Below, one piece after another: positions 58,316-64,000 of a stretch of DNA of 64,000 nt. Within the stretch, counting starts at the first letter, position 1, and each line of letters opens with the position of its first letter. The notes below the pieces were generated by a model. It saw nothing but the letters and a program-made list of their open reading frames with translations, ran no database searches and had not been told where the DNA came from. Origin of the DNA: Bactericera cockerelli. Its lineage: Eukaryota > Arthropoda > Insecta > Hemiptera > Triozidae. The stretch lies in the NCBI GenBank assembly GCA_024516035.1, contig CM044958.1:24559900-24623899 (forward strand). The letters are read 5' to 3'. The position numbers and the translations under genes were made by a program.

Positions 58316-58955
58316 TATGTAGGAACCTGTAAATATAATTTATATTACCTACCTTCCTAATCTATGTATTTGATACTTTCAGACCATTTGAAGCATTTGA
58401 TGTACCTACCTTCTGTTAAATTCCTCTGCAATATACACACTCCACAGTCTCAAGATCTGGTGTGGTAATGCTTATAACATCATGGGTCTTGTCTCTTCCC
58501 TTCTTGATATCATGAGGCACGTCCTGGCTGTGATGTGTTGACGGCAATACCTTCACCTTGCAACTAGGGATGAGGTCCTTGCTAGATAACGAACCTAAGA
58601 TCCTAAAGTTAAGAGGATTGTAAGAGATTGTTTTTACATTTTTATCTTGTTGAAATATAGGTAGTGTTGAAATTTAAACAACAAATAAATATTCTCTACA
58701 TCATGAAAACAATAAATTCTTAACCTATTATATTAAGTATTAAGCGCTTTTATACTCGTATTAAGCGCTTCATATAAACCTGAAAAATAAATTTAAATTT
58801 GAAAATTAAAGTTAAAAATTAGTGATCTGAAAAATTAAAACATCAGAGCACAATAAATTGCCATGTCTCTTTCAATGTCTCAGAAACTTACCCCATGCAA
58901 TGGAAGCTACGGGAGATGCACGCACACCACAAAGAAATGAAGGGTAAGCACTTAC
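58316..58955. other. No gene seen; expected to contain intron of the receptor gene
   Basis: No further receptor exon is recognised here. If the receptor gene continues at lower coordinates, this stretch is intronic. Confidence 0.4.
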
Positions 58956-59041
58956 CTGATGGCAAGGATGGACCTATCCTTGCATCCCTTATTTTCAGAC
59001 TTTTCCACCAGCACAAGAACTTGGCTTGGATTTGTATCCCA
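58956..59041 (-). other. Candidate small exon, unproven
   Basis: Between TTTTCTAG and a strong donor CAG|GTAAGT, 86 bp are open in two frames (WDTNPSQVLVLVEK..., or a frame compatible with a weaker exon-3 donor). The gap to the exon-3 donor at 59078 is only 36 bp, short for an intron, and joining to that donor gives a stop. It may be chance. Confidence 0.2.
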
Positions 59042-59077
59042 CTAGAAAATGACTAGGGACGTTGTTGGATTACTTAC

Positions 59078-59280
59078 TCCCATACGCTGCGCCTATCTCC
59101 ACTTTGAGGTTATGCTTCAAGGAATACTCGTTCTTCTCTGTATCGAAGGATCCGTAGTAGATATTCTCCTTCTTCAGTCCCGTGACCAGCGTCTGCATCA
59201 TGAGGTAGCAGGTTTGAATCCCGGAGAGGGTTTCGTACCCGTTCTTATCGTAGAAGAGCATGACACGCCCCCACCCGTTC
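59078..59280 (-). CDS. Receptor guanylyl cyclase-like, exon 3 (ligand-binding domain)
   Basis: A 203-bp exon between acceptor ACAG|GAACGG and donor GGGA|GTAAGT. It continues the frame from exon 2 (split Arg codon) with NGWGRVMLFYDKNGYETLSG, a cysteine (in IQTCYLM) and EKNEYSLKHNLKVEIG. It fits the second lobe of the periplasmic-binding-like fold (ANF_receptor), where the receptor family has a conserved W-R-(V)-hydrophobic strand. It ends in phase 1. The next exon is not identified; a stop follows if the donor is read through. Confidence 0.7.
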
Positions 59281-59348
59281 CTGTCGGTAAATGGTGGATT
59301 AGAATCTGTGTAATAGTTATAAAAATATCTCTCTTAATTCAAAATCTG

Positions 59349-59515
59349 TCCCGGTAGCTCAGTGACTATGTCATCGGTCGTACATAATCCTGATCCATAG
59401 GTCGCGGGTTTGAATTTATTCCTTATTGAAGAGTATGACCATATAATAATACGTCTCGGGCTTACTTCTAGAATAAGAGATTGTGCAGTATAAATAAGGC
59501 GAAATTATTTTATTA
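59349..59515 (+). repeat. tRNA-derived SINE (family G) in intron 2
   Basis: CCCGGTAGCTCAGTGACTAT (A box) and TCGCGGGTTTGAATTTATTC (degraded B box), then ATAATACGTCTCGGGCTTAC and AATAAGGCGAAATTA. It shares its 3' half with 3958-4060 and runs opposite to the receptor gene. Confidence 0.65.
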
Positions 59516-59969
59516 TGTAGGTACTTGCACGCTTTGTTTCGTTATCTGTTGCCGTTTGGCTATATTATTGGTAACATACAACCCCTAATTGTCAATAATG
59601 TTATTACCTATAGTCAGACACATAATATTAATTGAATTTTATAAATAGAGATATGTATTAAAGTATGTATGTTATAATAAGTGTATGATAATTCGATTTT
59701 CTATAAGTTGACTGGTCGAAATTGCCTTAGGGCTGATTCAATGATCCCACCCTTTATAATTTATGTAAATAAATTCCAAAGAGTTTACTACATACAAAGT
59801 TCTACTAAAAGAAAAAAATATATCATCATCGTGTATAGCTTCGTCGATCCCGCCGGTTGCCAAATTCAATAGTGCAGTTTTAACTTATATCAAGAAGTGG
59901 TGTACTCCTTTATTGATTTCTTTTTTTAAATATAAATAATATAAAAATGAAAAAGCTCTGGAAATTAAT

Positions 59970-60190
59970 CAAACAGAATCTGTAATATGAAGATATAAAA
60001 TTACCAAACTACAATATTTGTTGTATCTTCAGATAAAGGACAAACCGAATCTGTAATATGAAGATATAAAATTACCAAACTACAATATTTGTTGTATCTT
60101 CAGATAAAGGACAAACCGAATCTGAAAAATGAAGATAATAATATGTATAAAATTACCAAACTACAATATCTGTTGTATCTCCAGATAAAG
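59970..60190. repeat. 71-bp tandem repeat, three units, in intron 2
   Basis: GAATCTGTAATATGAAGATA starts near 59976 and again 71 bp on, then GAATCTGAAAAATGAAGATA near 60118. Units 1 and 2 are almost identical. Unit 3 has an insertion of about 9 bp. The array ends about 40 bp from the exon-2 donor. Confidence 0.9.
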
Positions 60191-60231
60191 AAAAAAAAAA
60201 GAGTACGTGGAAACGTGGAAGGAGAACGCAC

Positions 60232-60418
60232 CTCCTCAGGATCTGAATGATCCCGCCCGTCAGCCCCTCGAAAGCCATCGGGCTGACCCGCGTCAGCAGC
60301 TTGTACTCCCCACTGTTCTCTATTCTGCTGTCTGTCTTATTCTTGGTGAAGTCGTGGGTGAAAGCTCCTGTGGTGAGGAGGGGAGTGTTCCAGAACGGGA
60401 TCATGCGGGCGATCGGGG
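60232..60418 (-). CDS. Receptor guanylyl cyclase-like, exon 2
   Basis: A 187-bp exon with acceptor TTTGCAG|CCCC and donor GAG|GTGCGT. With the last G of exon 1 it starts APIARMIPFWNTPLLTTGAF, then THDFTKNKTD and NSGEYKLLTRVSPMAFEGL. The run CEYSC-APIAR-FW-PLLT across exons 1-2 is characteristic of natriuretic peptide receptor-type ligand-binding domains (GPxC-Y--APVAR----W--PLLT-G). NKTD is a possible N-glycosylation site. It enters in phase 1 and leaves in phase 2, matching exon 3. Confidence 0.78.
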
Positions 60419-61156
60419 CTGCAAAGGAAATCATGAGTATAAGTGTAAACAGAAAAGTGAGAAGTTGTATTAGATGTACATGAATATCAGAACATACCAG
60501 GACAGCTGTTTCAAGCTTATTTGCTATCATCAGCAGGTAATAGTTCTGAATATCCATGCCATCAACTAACCTCTCTATTTTAATGAGTATAAACAGAAAA
60601 GTGAGAAGTTGGTGGGTTAGTACGTGTTCCCAGGCGTGAAATTAAATAATAACTTGGACTATTGTCTGTATTATTAGGGCATTAGATTTTGGGGGACACA
60701 GCCAAAAGATTGCGCAGAGGGGCCTGATTTTTTTTCTACGCCACTGTTCTTTGAAAATATACCTTATGTACATGGAAGCACTCACCCATAGTGTTGACCC
60801 AAGTCTATGTATGTAACTCTAGCCTAAAGGATGTTGATTGACTTATTTGGGTCAACAGCTTGTGCAATTAAAGGAAAAGGAACTATGGGTTGCTTTATCA
60901 CCATAGGCGGTGAAACACACTTGGAATGTTCTGAATCCCTGCTGATTGATTCATTCGGCCAAATTTGAGAGAAAAAATAAATATTTGAGTAAGTAAACCT
61001 TTAAAATATAATTATTTGTACACTTGTGTATATTGTTTGCAGGTTTTTTTCCCATATGTTTAATGCTTTCAGAGCATATTTTATTTCCCGTTGGTGACTA
61101 ATGTCCTTTTACTTTTTGGAATGATTAGGAGAAAAAGGAGTATAAAATTTCATTAA

Positions 61157-61522
61157 CAACTTGAGTGCCATGAGATCCCAAATGGGTACTCATGAAACTT
61201 CACTTCAGTGCCAAGCTGAAAAATGACAGTCCGTGCCCACCGTGCCATGACATTTTTTTTTCTCTGATCGATCTGAAACTTTGAGACTGTATTTCTAGAG
61301 CATCTTAGATGTATGTTACCTATAAATAAGACCTGAATTGTGTGAGACCCATATGGGTACTCATGGCCTGTTGGAACAGTTTTTTTGAATGAAAAAAAAA
61401 AAACATCTTCTGAGAAACCAAATGGGGTCTCACTTTGAGTGTTTTCAGGCTGGATTGAGATCCCACATGATACTCATGGCACTGAAGTGAAGTTCTCAAA
61501 AAACAGTCTGGCACTCAAGTTG
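61157..61522. mobile_element. 366-bp MITE flanked by TTAA, in intron 1
   Basis: Perfect 14-bp inverted ends CAACTTGAGTGCCA / TGGCACTCAAGTTG, each bordered by TTAA (61153-61156 and 61523-61526). TTAA target duplication is the mark of piggyBac-type transposition. Internal repeats of TGAGAYCCCANATGGGTACT then CATGG occur about four times in both orientations (61170, 61343, 61420, 61458). No transposase. Confidence 0.8.
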
Positions 61523-61565
61523 TTAAGTGAATCTCTGCTGAAATGAATGCGTGTGGATAACTTAC

Positions 61566-61896
61566 CACAGGAGTACTCGCAGGTGGGTCCGAAGAACACA
61601 TTCACGTGCTCCTTGTAGAAAGCCTCCACTGCGCTGATCTGTGCGAGCTGCCCGTCACAGCTGCCGTCGCGTGTCATGAAGCGGAACCGGAGTCCAGGCA
61701 GCAGCCCCTCCCGGCTGACGCGCTGAGCCGCCATCTCCAGCAAGGGCAAGACGCGGCTCAGGGTGATTTGGAAGCGGTGGTTGTTGGCGGGCAGCACCAC
61801 CGCCGCCAGGATGTCATGGTTGTGGGCGGCGCCGGCACTGAGGACACCGGCGGAGATAAGACACAACACGAGGGTCGCCTTGGCGTGAAACCTCAT
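61566..61896 (-). CDS. Receptor guanylyl cyclase-like, exon 1 (signal peptide, start of ligand-binding domain)
   Basis: It encodes 110 residues plus one base. The first Met at 61896 follows an in-frame stop upstream. Residues 1-23 form a signal peptide (KATLVLCLISAGVLSAGAA). Next comes DILAAVVLPANNHRFQITLS, then RVLPLLEMAAQRV, and VNVFFGPTCEYSC (98-110), all fitting an ANF_receptor fold: first strand, helix, and the GPTCEY loop. Donor G|GTAAGTT at 61565. The exon is distinctly GC-rich against the AT-rich surroundings. The product should be a type I membrane receptor. The kinase-like and cyclase domains are not in the window, so a non-cyclase clearance receptor cannot be excluded. Confidence 0.78.
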
Positions 61897-62074
61897 GAGA
61901 AATGATGAGGAACGGGAGGCGAGGTTTCTTTCAAGTTGTTGGAGACTTTCTACCTATCACAAAGGATAAGTCTGGCAATACAAAGAGGGAATGCGGCGGC
62001 AGTTGTGGGCTGTGTGCCCCAGGGAGATGAGTTGGATGATGAATTGTAATGAATGAATAAAAATTTGTAGAAAT
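61897..62074 (-). promoter_or_regulatory. Probable 5' UTR and promoter region of the receptor gene
   Basis: Bases directly upstream of the ATG on the minus strand. I see no firm TATA box or initiator, and an upstream non-coding exon is possible. Assigned by position only. Confidence 0.3.
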
Positions 62075-62288
62075 CACTGAGGGTTCTTAAGGATTCCAGC
62101 AATGGAGACAAAGCAAGGTTCAGTAATTCTACCTCTGCTAGATTTTGAGAATTGGTGGTGTCGTGTCCTTTCTGTAACAGACACTGAGGGTTCTTAAAGA
62201 TTCCAGCACTGGAGACAAAGCAAGGTTCAGTAATTCTACCTCTGCTAGATTTTGAGAATTGGTGAAGTCATGTCCCTTTTGTAAGAAA
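62075..62288. repeat. Two-copy tandem repeat, 107-bp period
   Basis: CACTGAGGGTTCTTAA begins at 62075 and 62182. Copies share GGAGACAAAGCAAGGTTCAG and TTCTACCTCTGCTAGATTTT then GAGAATTGGTG with few changes. Confidence 0.9.
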
Positions 62289-63004
62289 CGTTGTAAGAAC
62301 TCTTGTTGGTGTTTGAGTACCACACATGAAAGTGGACTTTCAATACATATGGGTATTGTTCAAGCTTTTCAGTGACAGAGATAAGGCAGAGACAGTAACA
62401 GAGATAAGGCTGTGTATGGATCTACTCGTGCTGGACTTAAGGTAGCGGGTTCGACTTCCTGGTGGTAATTATTTTCTGGGTTCGAATAGTAGATATAGAT
62501 GTGATGAATAAAATAGATACGAGTACTATCAGGGTTCAAGTACTGACTGAACAGACGCGATCTCGTTAAAACGCACTAGTTCGCGAGCCGTGAGAATGGA
62601 TTTTTTCCGTTTCATGTTTAGATAAATTATCATAGTTTATAGTAGAGCGTATTTTTAGAAACTTTGGGACGGTATGGATGAACATTTAAAGCAAAAGCGC
62701 AATTATTTACTAACGCATAATGTAGACTACTTCTAAAAAAAACACACATTTACATGGGGGTTAATGAAGGTAATAGGTGTAATATTTATGTATCCGTATA
62801 CCGATAGGTATTTATGATGTTTTTAGTTAATAACATTAAAGTAAGAGTGATGGAATAGTACATAACGTATCTATTGTAATGGTTCTCACTTTTCTGTTTA
62901 TACTGATGGTATGATGCAGGATTAGTCACAGATTCACAGTAGCCACAAACCACTTCTTTCACTTGTTTTTAGAGGTCCGTTAGATTTGGTGATTTTCTTT
63001 TAAA
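62289..63004. other. No gene seen
   Basis: A B-box-like GCGGGTTCGACTTCCTGG near 62448 suggests a degraded SINE head. Nothing else is recognised. Confidence 0.35.
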
Positions 63005-63574
63005 ATGAACTGGGTAAGTTTTTAAAAAATCCTGATCCTACTATACAAAGTACATAATATCATCTTGAAAATAAGCAACTGCTTTAAACGACTAGGACTA
63101 TTAAAAAGAAACTCATCTCAAATACAAGACATAGATACCATTTTATTGCTCTACACCTCATTAGTCCGTTCAAAATTAGAATACTGTGCAATCATTTGGG
63201 GCCCCCAAACAAAAACATGGTCCAAAGAAATTGAAAAAGTCCAAAAAAGATTTGCACAGCATCTATTTTTCATGGAAAACAAATTTTACCCTACCTACCC
63301 TGAAGGAATCGCATATAAAGATTTAATTGAGCAACTTAACATTCAAACATTAGAAGAAAGAAGAGAAGGACAAAGAATAATATACCTACATAAACTATTC
63401 AATAATAAGATTGACTGTCCTGAACTACTCTCCATGATAAACATTAAAGTCCCAGATACAAGATTAAGGAATAATGACTTCAAATTGTTTGAAAATCCCA
63501 ATCACATTAAATATACCTCATCATTACATACAATCTTGAAAACATTCAATGAAAAATACGAAATACTAGATATA
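63005..63574 (+). pseudogene. LINE reverse transcriptase C-terminus, 5'-truncated
   Basis: From about 63062 the plus frame reads NCFKRLGLLKRNSSQIQDID, then SLVRSKLEYCAIIW (residues 33-46 of the 63065 frame), IEKVQKRFAQHLF and PTYPEGIAYKDLIEQLNI. These align in order with the LINE C-terminus at 2905-3527 (SLVRSIIEYCSPLW, LEKIQARFLRYLF), so it is a related but distinct element. No RT palm. The frame is cut at 63574 by the next element. Confidence 0.8.
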
Positions 63575-64000
63575 CAGTATGTTTCAGAAAAGGTGGCCAC
63601 CCCCTCGTAACTTTTGAACGCGACGGAATTTTTCAATTCTGTAAAGTCCTAAGTATAGGAAGTGCCCTATGGCCCATCCTCTGGTCATATTTATTTTTGG
63701 CCCCGGTCGGCCCTTCCGGCTTTTAGGCCATATATTTTCATTTTTCTCGAGAATTTTAAATGGAATGCTACATTTTTTATTCCTGTTAATTAAAGTCCAA
63801 GTTAGACTGAGTATAATGAGCTTTTAAAATTTTCAAAAACCTAATCAGGGGCGGAGCTAGTAGGGTGCATGTTTCAAAACTGTTACACTCTGTATTTCAG
63901 CGTTAGTTAGATTTTTTAGTACTTTTTTTATTTTCATAGGTTCAAAATATTGTTTTACACCATATGAAATCAAAGAAATATTTGATTTCATATAGAAATC
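63575..64000 (+). mobile_element. End of a CAGTATG/CAGGGT-type element, cut by window edge
   Basis: After TATA the sequence CAGTATGTTTCAGAAAAGGT then GGCCACCCCCTCGTAACTTT breaks the LINE reading and resembles the other palindromic elements in its flanking TATA and overall style. Its right end lies outside the window, so pairing cannot be seen. Confidence 0.4.

Overview
The window is AT-rich eukaryotic nuclear DNA. It has spliced exons, non-LTR retrotransposons, tRNA-derived SINEs, Helitrons and microsatellites, and no operons or ribosome-binding sites. Element types and codon use point to an insect. A hemipteran is my guess, but nothing here proves the order.

Most of the window is a mosaic of mobile elements, many nested. 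Positions 1-3690 hold a LINE with an APE-type endonuclease and a YADD reverse transcriptase, broken by small frameshifts. From 8.4 to 30.5 kb lie a MITE, a small Helitron split by a palindromic element, further palindromic elements with CAGGGT-type ends next to TA/TATA, copies of two hairpin-headed repeat families (called A and B here), SINE heads and several tandem repeats. From 31.4 to 32.9 kb is a large 47-bp minisatellite. From 34.8 to 43.3 kb are more family A copies, LINE tails with (AAT)n ends, a 238-bp Helitron and a 2.2-kb palindromic element.

From 44.35 to 49.93 kb is a minus-strand Helitron with clean ends (A|TC...CTAG|T). It carries three tandemly amplified, internally deleted units derived from its helicase gene. 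From 50.8 to 56.6 kb are family B copies and a decayed reverse-transcriptase gene split by a second small Helitron.

The only convincing host gene lies at 59.08-61.90 kb on the minus strand. Three exons encode the signal peptide and the start of a natriuretic-peptide-receptor-like ligand-binding domain, probably of a receptor guanylyl cyclase. The rest of the gene would lie at lower coordinates, and I could not find it. Intron 1 contains a MITE flanked by TTAA. The right edge holds a second LINE fragment, into which another palindromic-type element has inserted.

I found no evidence of a new enzymatic or defence system. The most notable material is structural: the family of near-palindromic elements, the hairpin-headed families A and B, the amplified Helitron, and several cases where one insertion splits another and so dates it.
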